From contig NZ_CP071849.1 in assembly GCF_023716565.1 (NCBI RefSeq), forward strand, positions 930,001-994,000: 64,000 nt of DNA, given 5' to 3'. Below, piece after piece: positions 8,579 to 16,933 of the stretch. The stretch comes from Vibrio sp. SCSIO 43136. GTDB taxonomy: Bacteria > Pseudomonadota > Gammaproteobacteria > Enterobacterales > Vibrionaceae. Both the position numbers and the translations under genes were made by a program. The stretch's first letter is position 1. Each line of letters starts with the position of its first letter. The notes below the pieces were generated by a model. The model had not been told where the DNA came from. It did not search any database and worked only from the letters and a program-made list of their open reading frames with translations.

Positions 8579-8615
8579 CCTTAGTTTGCACACTATCTTA
8601 GCGTGCAAACTAAGG
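8579..8615 (-). promoter_or_regulatory. perfect 13-bp inverted repeat overlapping the phzF-like leader
   Basis: CCTTAGTTTGCAC at 8579-8591 and its exact complement at 8603-8615, separated by 11 bp. It ends 9 bp from the PhzF start and shares bases with the AAGGAAGG ribosome-binding site. No T tract, so more likely an operator or a translation-control hairpin than a terminator for the upstream GNAT gene. Confidence 0.6.
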
Positions 8616-8644
8616 CGAGTAAGCCACGTATTTGAGAATGTTAA

Positions 8645-9100
8645 CTATTTTTTGGTCAGATCTAGGTAGAGGCGCAACATATCACGATGTTGGATACCGT
8701 GTTCGTGTATTGGCTCTGGATAGTTATCGGTAAAATAATCCTTAACTATGGTGTCAATTCGAAAGCCAAGTCGCTGATAGTAAGTTAACTGGTAGCCAAA
8801 ACTCCCTGTTCCTAGCTCTACTCTGGTAAAGCCATGTTCACTCAAAGATTGAAGAGCAAATCGCAACAACTTGGTTCCAATCCCCTGTTTCTGGAAATTG
8901 GGCAACACTGATACATTGAGGATTTCCACAAGATGGTCGGCGTTAGGTTTGGCGACAACAACACCGATCATAGTGTCATTGTCTACTGCTACAAAACTTA
9001 ATGACTCCGCCCGATAGGTATTTATGCTCTGGATATCTGGATCGGCCTCAAGAAGGAGCGAGTCCGGGACGGAAAGTGTCTCGACTTGTTTGAATATCAT
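8645..9100 (-). CDS. GNAT-family N-acetyltransferase
   Basis: 151 aa from the ATG at 9100; a GTG at 9148 would add 16 residues with no better ribosome-binding site. The acetyl-CoA loop reads VLPNFQKQGIGTKLLRFALQ (QxxGxG type), followed by the C-terminal YYQRLGFR motif that closes most GNAT folds. The substrate is unknown. The start lies inside the 3' end of the SRPBCC gene (53-bp overlap), so the two are probably co-transcribed. Confidence 0.82.
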   Translation of the reverse strand: MIFKQVETLSVPDSLLLEADPDIQSINTYRAESLSFVAVDNDTMIGVVVAKPNADHLVEILNVSVLPNFQKQGIGTKLLRFALQSLSEHGFTRVELGTGSFGYQLTYYQRLGFRIDTIVKDYFTDNYPEPIHEHGIQHRDMLRLYLDLTKK

Positions 9101-9590
9101 GGCTAAAACTTTTATGGGTTGAACATGAGTTATATGGATTACCAGCACCAGAACTCAAATAGCTTTTCAGGCTCTCGGTCAAATAGTAGTTCCAGCCAGC
9201 TTGGCAGACGTGGTAACAATCGAGCTCATCGTTTAGACCGATATGTGTCAGCGTGACTTCACAGTGCTCATCATCGGAACATGCGTCAATATCCCACCTT
9301 AACTTGGTGCCCAGCCACTCTCTGTCAATGCTACTATCTAGCCCTTCGTGTACATGATGGGCATCGGTACATAGCATTTCAACGACTTGATTTTGTTCAA
9401 GTTTAACCACCACAAAAGTCCAATAAGTGTCATCAAACCTAAACGTGACATCGTCACGCAAATAGTAAACTTGGCCACTCGCCTTGGTCCACCAGTAACG
9501 ATAATCCAAAGTAACTGCTTTAAATACTTGGGCAGGCGTACTTTTAACTCGAATTGTTTGTCGAAAATCCATCTGTTTTTCTTCATCCAT
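9048..9590 (-). CDS. SRPBCC/AHSA1-like domain protein
   Basis: 180 aa from the ATG at 9590 (another ATG at 9572 is equally possible). The body reads as the START-like fold used for hydrophobic ligands or Hsp90 co-chaperone-like roles: QTIRVKSTPAQVFKAVT at the N-terminus, alternating strands with many aromatics (TYWTFVVVKLEQNQVVEMLC), and a final helix AGWNYYLTESLKSYL. About 35 residues after that helix look unlike the fold and run into the GNAT gene, so a small frameshift or an extended tail is possible. Function unknown. Confidence 0.72.
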   Translation of the reverse strand: MDEEKQMDFRQTIRVKSTPAQVFKAVTLDYRYWWTKASGQVYYLRDDVTFRFDDTYWTFVVVKLEQNQVVEMLCTDAHHVHEGLDSSIDREWLGTKLRWDIDACSDDEHCEVTLTHIGLNDELDCYHVCQAGWNYYLTESLKSYLSSGAGNPYNSCSTHKSFSHDIQTSRDTFRPGLAPS

Positions 9591-9660
9591 GCTTTAAGTT
9601 TAAAAAAGCATAGCAAAGAAATTTTTATTTAGTGTTTTCAGGATTGCGATATCTGGAATG

Positions 9661-9692
9661 AAAAACGCCTGCCCCTAAAGGCAGGCGTTTAA
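9661..9692. terminator. terminator after the DUF2986 gene
   Basis: A 10-bp stem, AAACGCCTGC with GCAGGCGTTT, and a flanking A-tract that becomes a T-tract on the minus strand. Confidence 0.85.
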
Positions 9693-9715
9693 TGAGCGCT
9701 TACGCACAAGAGCAT

Positions 9716-9892
9716 TTAACCTTGTTCTTCTGCGGACTCTGAAGCATTTTCTGCTTGAGCTGCCTGCTCAGCTTCTAGCTTTGCACGCTCAGCTTTAGAA
9801 ACGTACTTAGGCTTATTACTTTTATGAAGCTTTGCGTTTTTCTTCTTTTGCTTCTTCTTGAGGATCTCGTTGATCTTCTTCTTACGGTTCAT
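9716..9892 (-). CDS. small basic DUF2986-type protein (58 aa)
   Basis: A 58-aa gene read directly from the minus strand: ATG at 9892, TAA at 9716-9718. The N-terminal half is extremely basic (MNRKKKINEILKKKQKKKN), then KYVSKAERAKLEAEQ and an acidic tail. This pattern matches the small DUF2986 proteins found in vibrios and relatives. The lysine-rich part suggests RNA or ribosome contact, but the function is unknown. A GAGTGAG sequence stands 9 bp before the start and a strong terminator lies 24 bp after the stop, supporting a real monocistronic gene. Confidence 0.82.
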   Translation of the reverse strand: MNRKKKINEILKKKQKKKNAKLHKSNKPKYVSKAERAKLEAEQAAQAENASESAEEQG

Positions 9893-10133
9893 GTTGATTC
9901 ACTCACTCTTCATGATTGGCGCACAGGGTATCTTTTCTATGGCTTACGCTCAAGAGAATCCCCATTTTTTAGCTTCAGTCCCTTCACTCCGCATCGCTAA
10001 ACACCAACCCTTTTGGCTACAACACCCCAAAAATAGAAATTAATCTACTTAGTGCGCATTTTTCACTCACCACACTACCCGCAGATTAACATTTTAATTA
10101 CATTACTGGTTCGACCACATTAGGAGCTAACCA

Positions 10134-10955
10134 ATGTCTCAGCAACCCCGTGTCACTTGTACTATCGACAAAAACAGTATCGCCATCGTATCTTTGAACC
10201 GCCCAGAGAAAATGAACGCTATTGATATGGGTATGTTTGATGCGGTCAAAACAACCATCAAGAAACTAAAGTCAGATCGCTCCATCAGAGCGGTTATAGT
10301 CAAGGCCAATGGTGACAATTTCTGTTCAGGTCTTGATGTTAAATCCCTGATGAATGATAAAAAAGGGGCAGCTAAGTTGCTGTTCAAGTGGTGGCCTACC
10401 TTTGCCAATGATGCTCAGTTTTTTTCTGTCGGCTGGCGTACTATTCCATGTCCTGTGATTTTTGCTTTGCATGGGCGCTGCTGGGGTGGCGGCTTACAGT
10501 TAGCCAGTGGTGGTGACTTCCGCTTTGCTCATCCAGAAACTAACTTTTCGATCATGGAAGGGAAATGGGGTCTCATCCCTGATATGGGCGGCGCTTTAGC
10601 CTTCCGTGAGTTGATGCGTCAAGACAACACTTTAGAAATGGCGATGACAGCAAAAATTATTGATGCCGATACCGCTAAAGAATACGGGTTAGTGACAAGA
10701 ATTTCTGAACAGCCATTTGATGAAGCTTATCGGCTCGCACTAGAGTGTGCTGATCGTTCACCAGATGCGGTTGCAGCGACCAAAAAACTCTACAACAAAA
10801 CTTGGTGGTCGAGCCCGGGCTGGGCGTTGTGGCTTGAAACTTGGTATCAAATCAAAGTCATGATTGGTAAGAATCGAATCATCGCAGCCAAACGCGAGAA
10901 ACAAACGCAATTAGATGAGCCGAAAAAAGCTTATATGCCAAGAAAATTCCAATAG
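10134..10955 (+). CDS. enoyl-CoA hydratase/isomerase (crotonase) family protein
   Basis: 273 aa with the crotonase fold. Oxyanion-hole segments: FCSGLDVKS and HGRCWGGGLQLA. The acidic residues lie in SIMEGKWGLIPDMGG: the E resembles the hydratase glutamate, and the D in P-D-M-G-G resembles the aspartate used by dienoyl-CoA isomerases. It could thus be a hydratase or a double-bond isomerase in fatty-acid breakdown; I cannot choose. The C-terminus is Trp-rich (KTWWSSPGWALWLETW). AGGAG precedes the ATG by 7 bp, and a hairpin follows the stop, so it is probably transcribed alone. Confidence 0.88.
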   Translation: MSQQPRVTCTIDKNSIAIVSLNRPEKMNAIDMGMFDAVKTTIKKLKSDRSIRAVIVKANGDNFCSGLDVKSLMNDKKGAAKLLFKWWPTFANDAQFFSVGWRTIPCPVIFALHGRCWGGGLQLASGGDFRFAHPETNFSIMEGKWGLIPDMGGALAFRELMRQDNTLEMAMTAKIIDADTAKEYGLVTRISEQPFDEAYRLALECADRSPDAVAATKKLYNKTWWSSPGWALWLETWYQIKVMIGKNRIIAAKREKQTQLDEPKKAYMPRKFQ

Positions 10956-11011
10956 CCTAGCAGCGATCATCGCTTTGGGCACATGAGGATAATCTCTCCG
11001 CTCTCCTATGA

Positions 11012-11049
11012 CCGCTGTATCACATCTAATACAGCGGCTCTATTTCTTT
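11012..11049 (+). terminator. terminator after the crotonase gene
   Basis: A 9-bp stem, CCGCTGTAT with ATACAGCGG, followed by a pyrimidine-rich CTCTATTTCTTTT tail. Confidence 0.7.
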
Positions 11050-11215
11050 TAAGACTCTCTCTCAACACTCCACCAAGTTCACATATTTGCAACAACTTCA
11101 CCTGATAAATCAGCAAAATAGATCAGTTTCCTCTATAAATTAAGCAGCTCACAAATCATTCAAATAACACAAACCACGATCAAAGGGTATGTGAGCTCAA
11201 TAAAAGGAACGTAAT

Positions 11216-12223
11216 ATGAAACTCAAAGGAACCGCTCTACTCACCACTCTCATCCTTTCTGGCTTTGTTGCATCAGAAGTTCACGCTGCAACAGAATGGA
11301 ACGTATCTCTGTGGGGAAAACGTCGTGCATTTACTGAAAACGTAGAAAAGTTGGCTGAGCTTGTCGAAGCAAAGACCAATGGTGAGTTTAAGCTCAACAT
11401 CTCTTACGGTGGACTATCAAAAGCACGTGAAAACCTTGATGGTATTTCATTTGGTGCATTTGAGATGGCTCAGTTTTGTTCGTTCTATCATTCCGATAAG
11501 AACCCAACAATCACGGTGACAGAACTGCCATTTTCAAAAGATGTGTCACTAGCACGCGTATCTGAAATCTACTCACAAGTATTCAAGCACCCTATCGTAG
11601 TGAAAGATCTTGCTCGTTGGAACGCAACTCTGCTGATGCCTACCCCGCTTCCTCAGTACAACATCGTGAGTAAAGGTGATGTATTAAAATCTCTTGATGA
11701 CTTTGAAGGGCTACGTGTTCGTGGGCCTGGTGGCATCATGGGTGTCCTTGGAAAACTAGGCGCAGTGAAAACCGGCGTTCCTTTCGCTGAAGTTCGCCAA
11801 TCGATGGATTCTGGTGTCATTGATGCGGCCTCTTTCGCACCTCATGCTCATCTAGCAACTAACTCATACAAGGTTGGTAACTGGGCGACAACCAACCTCA
11901 ACCTTGGTTCAGCAAACTGTCCTGTAGTGGTAAACACTGAAGCTCTTGAAATGCTGAAACCTGCCCATAGAGATGCACTGCTAGGCTCTGTTGATGAGGC
12001 GCTTGCCTATTATGTAGAAAACTACGATCAAAACACTACAGGCAAATACGAAATGGCGGTTAAGGAACAAGGTCTGAATATGGTGACCTTCACGCCAGAG
12101 CAAACTGAAGAGCTCAACAAACTGTCTGAGTCCGTACGCCAAGAGTGGATTGCGAAATACAAAGGCAAGTTTGACGCTCAAACTCTATTTGATTACACAG
12201 CGGGCTTATTCGCTGAGAAGTAA
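11216..12223 (+). CDS. TRAP transporter substrate-binding protein (DctP family)
   Basis: 335 aa with a Sec signal (cleavage near V-H-A-A-T, residue 25). DctP-type features: KLAELVEAKTNGEFKLNISYGG early, a hinge region ELPFSKDVS, and the ligand-arginine region SLDDFEGLRVRGPGG. TRAP binding proteins deliver organic acids from the periplasm to the DctQM symporter. The substrate is not predictable by eye; the annotated C4-dicarboxylate role should not be assumed. First gene of a three-gene operon; AAAGGAACG ribosome-binding site. A stem-loop after the stop may set its higher mRNA level relative to the permeases. Confidence 0.9.
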   Translation: MKLKGTALLTTLILSGFVASEVHAATEWNVSLWGKRRAFTENVEKLAELVEAKTNGEFKLNISYGGLSKARENLDGISFGAFEMAQFCSFYHSDKNPTITVTELPFSKDVSLARVSEIYSQVFKHPIVVKDLARWNATLLMPTPLPQYNIVSKGDVLKSLDDFEGLRVRGPGGIMGVLGKLGAVKTGVPFAEVRQSMDSGVIDAASFAPHAHLATNSYKVGNWATTNLNLGSANCPVVVNTEALEMLKPAHRDALLGSVDEALAYYVENYDQNTTGKYEMAVKEQGLNMVTFTPEQTEELNKLSESVRQEWIAKYKGKFDAQTLFDYTAGLFAEK

Positions 12224-12246
12224 TTTCCTATAACTACTCATCTTCC

Positions 12247-12267
12247 AGCCCCAACTTCCTTGGGGCT
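12247..12267 (+). promoter_or_regulatory. intercistronic stem-loop between dctP-like and dctQ-like genes
   Basis: AGCCCCA paired with TGGGGCT around a 7-nt loop, with no T run. Such hairpins often protect the binding-protein mRNA from 3' decay or cause partial termination. Confidence 0.5.
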
Positions 12268-12303
12268 GAAGCATTCAAGCTAATCAAAAATATAGGAGCT
12301 CAT

Positions 12304-12918
12304 ATGTCAGCAGCAGCTTCCGTCTTGGAAGACGATTCGAAGCTCAGTCGTATTGACCGATGGTTCTTCAAACTTGAGTCTGTGCTTAACCTAGCAGGTG
12401 GACTGGTTATTTTTATGCTGGTATTTCTTGCCACCATTAATGTGCTAGGTCGTTGGCTATTTTCTGCGCCCATCAGTGGCTATGTTGATTGGGTTGAACA
12501 AGCCATGGCATTTATTGCGTTTTTTGGTATCGCTTACACCCAACGTATGGGTGGACACATTCGCATGGACATCCTAGTTGGTCAGCTACATCGTCGTAAG
12601 CTTTGGCTTACTGAACTGCTAACCACGTTTGTCATGCTGGGTGTCACTTTGGTACTGATTTACGGATCTTATCTCCATTTTTGGCGTGCATACTCAATTG
12701 GTGATTCTTCTCTTGATATTAACCTCCCTACTTGGCCTGCAAAGCTTGTAGTGCCATTTGCATTAACCGTACTCGCATTGCGCTTTGTACTGCAGATCTG
12801 GGGATTCTTGCGTGCATTTAAACAAGGAACGGATACACCTGTCGCCGTACCACTCATCGAATCTGCTGCAGAAGTTGCCGCCAAGGAAGCGGAATCTGTC
12901 AGTGGCAATGACAAGTAG
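12304..12918 (+). CDS. TRAP transporter small permease (DctQ family)
   Basis: 204 aa, four hydrophobic helices (about residues 30-50, 68-88, 105-128 and 150-170), with the DctQ hallmark VDWVEQAMAFIAFFGIAYTQ followed by GGHIRMD. It packs against the large DctM subunit in the inner membrane. The ATG at 12304 has AGGAGCT in front. It ends 9 bp before dctM. The C-terminal acidic, Ala-rich tail after residue 180 lies outside the core fold. Confidence 0.9.
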   Translation: MSAAASVLEDDSKLSRIDRWFFKLESVLNLAGGLVIFMLVFLATINVLGRWLFSAPISGYVDWVEQAMAFIAFFGIAYTQRMGGHIRMDILVGQLHRRKLWLTELLTTFVMLGVTLVLIYGSYLHFWRAYSIGDSSLDINLPTWPAKLVVPFALTVLALRFVLQIWGFLRAFKQGTDTPVAVPLIESAAEVAAKEAESVSGNDK

Positions 12919-12927
12919 GAGGGACTC

Positions 12928-14337
12928 TTGTCTGAATTAACCGAAACCATGGCCAATATGGATCAAATAGAAATTGGCCTTTGGGTATCAGGAGCAATGC
13001 TACTGTTCGTTATACTCGGCGTTCGAGTTGCATTTGCCGCCGCAGTGGCTGGCTTTCTAGGTCTGTTGTGGATTTTTAGCGCTAAGTTTGGATTTGAGCG
13101 TGGTTTTCAAGTTGCGGTTAAAATGGCAGGAACTATTCCACACTCAAAAGTGTCTTCTTTAGCCCTTTCTCTTATCCCAACTTTCATTTTAATTGGCTAT
13201 TTGGCTTACCACGCCGGACTCACTAAATCGCTATTTGAAGCCGCTAAGCGCTGGGTCGGATGGTTACCAGGTGGTATGGGTGTTGCTACCGTATTTTCCA
13301 CGGCTGGCTTTGCGGCAGTCTCAGGTGCATCGGTCGCAACCTCAGCAGTATTTGCCCGTATCGCCGTGCCTGAAATGCTCAAACTGGGTTACGACAAACG
13401 CTTTGCTGCAGGGGTGGTTGCCGCTGGGGGCACTTTGGCCTCATTGATTCCACCTTCTGCAATTTTGGTGATTTACGCAATTATCGTTGAGCAAGACGTT
13501 GGTGCTCTGCTGATGGCAGGGTTCATTCCAGGATTTGTGTCTGCGCTTATCTATGGCGGACTAGTGATATTTCTAGCCATGACCAAAGAGAACTTTGGAC
13601 CGCCAGTAAAAGGATATACTTGGAAACAACGCTTTGAATCTCTGCCTGCTGCAGCACCGATATTCTTTGTTGTTGCCATTATCATGGTCTGTATCTATGG
13701 CGGTGTTGGCACACCAACAGAAGCCGGAGCGTTAGGTGCAACTGTCATCTTATGTGTAGCTTTATACCATGGCAGTCGATGGAAAGAGCTAAAAAGCTCC
13801 CTCATGGAAACGGCCAAGCTCTCGGCGATGATTTTTGCCATCATTTGGGGGGTATTAATATACGTTCGCTTCCTTGGCTTTGCCGATTTACCAAGTGCAT
13901 TCTCCGATTGGATAGTCAGTTTGGAGCAAAGCCCAATGCTGACCTTACTACTCATTTTGTGCGCCTACGCCATATTAGGTATGTTTATGGACGCAATTGG
14001 CATGCTATTGCTCACCCTACCCGTGGTTTACCCTGCAATCATTGCACTTAATGGCGGTGCAGATGTAGCAGCAGTGGATAGTGCATTTGGCGTATCTGGT
14101 GTGGGCTGTGCGATCTGGTTCGGTATCATCGTAGTGAAAATGGCAGAGCTATGTCTTATCACCCCTCCGATTGGACTCAACTGTTTCGTCGTCGCTGGTG
14201 TGAGACCAGAGTGTTCGGTTCAGGATGTTTTTCGTGGTTGCATGCCATTTTTTGTCGCAGACGTCATCACTATTGCCGTACTAATTGCCTTCCCAGGTAT
14301 CGTTCTTTGGTTACCGAACTTGATAGGCTACGCTTAG
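12928..14337 (+). CDS. TRAP transporter large permease (DctM family)
   Basis: 469 aa, about 12-14 hydrophobic segments, the ion-coupled permease of the TRAP system. Family motifs include GWLPGGMGVATVFSTAGFAA, SGASVATSAVF, GTLASLIPPSAILVIYAII and GMFMDAIGMLLLTLPVVYP, and GTPTEAGALGA in the middle loop. The TTG start is supported by AGGAGGG at 12917-12923, only 4 bp away; the ATG at 12949 is a weaker option. Last gene of the operon, followed by a strong terminator. Confidence 0.92.
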   Translation: MSELTETMANMDQIEIGLWVSGAMLLFVILGVRVAFAAAVAGFLGLLWIFSAKFGFERGFQVAVKMAGTIPHSKVSSLALSLIPTFILIGYLAYHAGLTKSLFEAAKRWVGWLPGGMGVATVFSTAGFAAVSGASVATSAVFARIAVPEMLKLGYDKRFAAGVVAAGGTLASLIPPSAILVIYAIIVEQDVGALLMAGFIPGFVSALIYGGLVIFLAMTKENFGPPVKGYTWKQRFESLPAAAPIFFVVAIIMVCIYGGVGTPTEAGALGATVILCVALYHGSRWKELKSSLMETAKLSAMIFAIIWGVLIYVRFLGFADLPSAFSDWIVSLEQSPMLTLLLILCAYAILGMFMDAIGMLLLTLPVVYPAIIALNGGADVAAVDSAFGVSGVGCAIWFGIIVVKMAELCLITPPIGLNCFVVAGVRPECSVQDVFRGCMPFFVADVITIAVLIAFPGIVLWLPNLIGYA

Positions 14338-14367
14338 CGAGAGGCAAATAACCTAATCCATGTTAAA

Positions 14368-14397
14368 AGCACCTAGATATTGCTAGGTGCTTTTTTA
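14368..14397 (+). terminator. terminator of the TRAP operon
   Basis: AGCACCTAG paired with CTAGGTGCT, followed by TTTTTT. Confidence 0.9.
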
Positions 14398-14400
14398 TCG

Positions 14401-14844
14401 CTACAGGTCATCAGGTGTGAAGTTAGTTTTAAAGGTAAAAGCTTGAGGGGAGTCTCCTTGTTGCCGCAAGTGTTCTAACCGCTGCAAGGCCTCGTCGATT
14501 GTAGGAATGTGTCCATCTTCAACCCACCACAAAACATAGGTGTCTTCCGCTAAACGGTGAAACCACTCGCTTTTGCGTCGCATGAAATCTCTATGATGGG
14601 TGCGAAACATAAAATTTTTAAGGGAATCAACGCCTTCCCATACAGACATGTTGATAATCATTTTTGGATCTTCAAACACCTTAATACTGGTCGCATCACC
14701 GCTTTCATCTTTTAAACGCCAGATAAATCCATCACTTCGTTCAGCTATCGCATTTACCTCATCGAGGTTATCAACAAAATCTTTAAGCTCATCACTTTCT
14801 AAAGGATATTTGGCTAAAGCGATATTTAGTTGTGCTAGTTGCAT
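14401..14844 (-). CDS. DUF3291-family protein
   Basis: 147 aa from the ATG at 14844 (AGGGA 5 bp upstream); the longer frame from 14880 adds an unlikely 12 residues. The start MQLAQLNIALAKYPLES, the NAIAERSDGFIWRLKDE segment and the MIINMSVWEGVDSLKNFMFR to HHRDFMRRKSEW stretch match the DUF3291/Dabb-like ferredoxin fold. Such proteins may act as small haem-like or ligand-binding monooxygenase relatives, but the role is unknown. It stands alone between two terminator-bounded units. Confidence 0.8.
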   Translation of the reverse strand: MQLAQLNIALAKYPLESDELKDFVDNLDEVNAIAERSDGFIWRLKDESGDATSIKVFEDPKMIINMSVWEGVDSLKNFMFRTHHRDFMRRKSEWFHRLAEDTYVLWWVEDGHIPTIDEALQRLEHLRQQGDSPQAFTFKTNFTPDDL

Positions 14845-14937
14845 TGATTGTCCCTTCATTGCCCTTTTGATTGTCACCAACCACTATCTTCGCAATCACT
14901 ATATTTAGCAATTCAACTTTCGGACTAGGGTGTTGGC

Positions 14938-16617
14938 CTATGGTCTCACCCAAACTTTATGAAAATCAAACCACCCCAATGCGTTGGCTTTTGCGTTTTG
15001 TAATGAGCCACAGTGATCTTTACTCAGACCTAACCAGCAGTGAAACATAGGAATGATCTGTTTCGATTCTATGATGCTTTTACTTAATTGTTTGCCGGGG
15101 AATGCGCCATCTGATGTCGCACGCCAGTCGTTTACTAAAGTACGCCACTTGGTAAACTCTTCCGGTTGGCTCATACGCTCAATATCACTGTAGCCAAACA
15201 ACCATCCTGCCAAGCCATCTTCGCGATTGGAACTCAGCCCCATGGGTTTTAGCCAGATATCCACGTTTGAATCCGACGGTAAATCGACATCGTAGCGTAG
15301 ATAATTCACCTCGAGGCCGTCCGCTCTTAAAATTTCTTCGATGGCTTTGGATTGGCGCTTAAAACCCGGATGATAACAATGGTAAGCGATGTTGACGGTT
15401 TTCTTACTTGGTGGAGTCTGTACGCCTGTCACTGGTTTGGAATGAAACCAACCAGGTTTGAGTCCATGAGCATGCAGCAACCCGAGCTCACCAATTTCAT
15501 CTTTAGGAAGCCTTTCAAACAGGGCGAAACTATTAAGCTTTGCCACAAAATAGTTCGCCCATTCTTCGTCCGTTGCCAGCCCAGAGCGACGATTGAGCAA
15601 CAAATATGTACACCCAGGGTCGAGATCGACTTCTTCATGTTCATGGCTATCGGGTTTAACAGGGTGTTGCAAGCTTGGATACACCAAAGTCGAGAAGGTT
15701 TCATCAACCACCCACACTTCGACTTTATCCAATAGCGGTCTATAGCCAAAATAGTGATCAAACGCTTCCAGTACCAAGCGTTTATCATCATTACTCACAA
15801 CTCTAAATGGCCCAGTACCTATCGGTACTAAATCGGAATGTTCACTCTCTTCATCGCTGTAGGGAACAATTTTGGCGTTGGTTTCTGTGAGCAGTAGTGG
15901 CAGGCGATAGTCAGGTTGAGAAAGCTTGATGTCCAATACATTCTCAGAGAGCTGTTCAATATCAGTGATGTGCTCAAACAGCGGTGATTTTGCCGAACGA
16001 GTCAAGCTCTCGATAACTTGTTCGTTGTGGAGAAGATTGCCATTGTGACAACGAATATTCGCCCTAAGATAGAAACGCCAATGTGTATCGCTGAGCATCT
16101 CCCATTCGTGGGCAAGATCTCCTTGAACTTTATCGTTCTCATCCAATCGAGTAAGGCCACTAAATACTTGGCGAATGATGTGTTTCTCTGAGCGGCGCGT
16201 TGGCTTATGCGGGTTGAGGTTGGCAAGCGCTCGGTAGTATGGCAAGCGTATAACTTGCTGGCCTTGTTGGTGCTGAAGACCCAAATAGTCCTGTATGACC
16301 TGGGTTAAGCGAGACGGGTCTCGTTCTAGCACATTCAACGCTTGGCCAATTTTTCCCTCTTCTAAGTAACGCTTGGCAAGATTTTCACTCACATCTTGCT
16401 TATTTCGTTTGAAAAGGAGTTTAGAAAGCTTCCCTCGCCCAGCAGCAGGATGCCACTCAATCCAGCCTTCTTCGGCCAGCTTATTCAATACAATACGGGC
16501 ATTACGGCGTGTACAAAACAGGATCTCAGTGATGTCCTCTAGCTGTACATCACTGTCTTCACCAGCATAGTGTTCAAATAACGTTTCGAATTGAATTCTT
16601 AAGCGAGGGCTACTCAT
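14938..16617 (-). CDS. sgrR: SgrR-family transcriptional regulator with solute-binding domain
   Basis: 559 aa. The N-terminus (about residues 1-110) is a winged helix as in SgrR: LRIQFETLFEHYAGEDSDVQ, TRRNARIVLNKLAEEGWIEW and PAAGRGKLSKLLF. Residues about 150-559 resemble oligopeptide-binding proteins of the SBP_bac_5 type (ANLNPHKPTRRSEKHIIRQV, then LAHEWEMLSDTHWRFYLR). In enterics SgrR senses phosphosugar stress and activates sgrS. Here the upstream 80 bp hold no divergent small RNA, so the target is unknown. Monocistronic, minus strand. Confidence 0.8.
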   Translation of the reverse strand: MSSPRLRIQFETLFEHYAGEDSDVQLEDITEILFCTRRNARIVLNKLAEEGWIEWHPAAGRGKLSKLLFKRNKQDVSENLAKRYLEEGKIGQALNVLERDPSRLTQVIQDYLGLQHQQGQQVIRLPYYRALANLNPHKPTRRSEKHIIRQVFSGLTRLDENDKVQGDLAHEWEMLSDTHWRFYLRANIRCHNGNLLHNEQVIESLTRSAKSPLFEHITDIEQLSENVLDIKLSQPDYRLPLLLTETNAKIVPYSDEESEHSDLVPIGTGPFRVVSNDDKRLVLEAFDHYFGYRPLLDKVEVWVVDETFSTLVYPSLQHPVKPDSHEHEEVDLDPGCTYLLLNRRSGLATDEEWANYFVAKLNSFALFERLPKDEIGELGLLHAHGLKPGWFHSKPVTGVQTPPSKKTVNIAYHCYHPGFKRQSKAIEEILRADGLEVNYLRYDVDLPSDSNVDIWLKPMGLSSNREDGLAGWLFGYSDIERMSQPEEFTKWRTLVNDWRATSDGAFPGKQLSKSIIESKQIIPMFHCWLGLSKDHCGSLQNAKANALGWFDFHKVWVRP

Positions 16618-16696
16618 AAGGGGAAATACTCTTTATTACTTAACCAAGCGTATTTCCTATTTTATACCCAAAGGGTTTGACTCCACCAGCCTGATT

Positions 16697-16930
16697 TTAT
16701 TGAATGGCGATACCTAAGTGTTCAGCAACTTTCGAAAGTTGAAGTTCATCATCGAGTCGAATTGACCATTTCACTTCATTATCATTGGCAATCAACATGT
16801 TTGCGCCCTTCCCCATTATAGTTAACGCATCGAGCTGGGCTTGCATGGTTAGACGCAAATCTCCGTTGAGACGAACCACGATTTCAAATTGGTTCATAAT
16901 AATCTTGCCAGCGCTAAACTCTATTACCAC
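16697..16930 (-). CDS. small DUF3389-like protein (77 aa)
   Basis: 77 aa starting with GTG at 16930; GAGG lies within the last codons of the thioesterase gene, 3 bp of which separate the two. The sequence VIEFSAGKIIMNQFEIVVRL then GDLRLTMQAQLDALTIMGKG and ANDNEVKWSIRLD fits, from memory, the small Vibrio DUF3389 family; this assignment is moderate. No signal or membrane segment. Tight coupling to the YdiI-like gene suggests co-expression, not necessarily the same pathway. Confidence 0.68.
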   Translation of the reverse strand: MVIEFSAGKIIMNQFEIVVRLNGDLRLTMQAQLDALTIMGKGANMLIANDNEVKWSIRLDDELQLSKVAEHLGIAIQ

Positions 16931-16933
16931 GAA

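Noticed and set aside
9858..10043. Plus-strand ORF of 61 aa over the start of the DUF2986 gene
   Set aside because: It overlaps the minus-strand DUF2986 gene, has no credible ribosome-binding site, and its composition mirrors the Lys-rich gene on the other strand.
10956..11215. Possible tRNA or small RNA in the gap after the crotonase
   Set aside because: No cloverleaf-like T-loop (GGTTCGA-type) and no D-loop; the only structure is the terminator hairpin.
16618..16696. Possible SgrS small RNA divergent from the sgrR-like gene
   Set aside because: The 80-bp gap on the upstream side holds no ptsG-pairing seed or strong terminator, so no SgrS is called.
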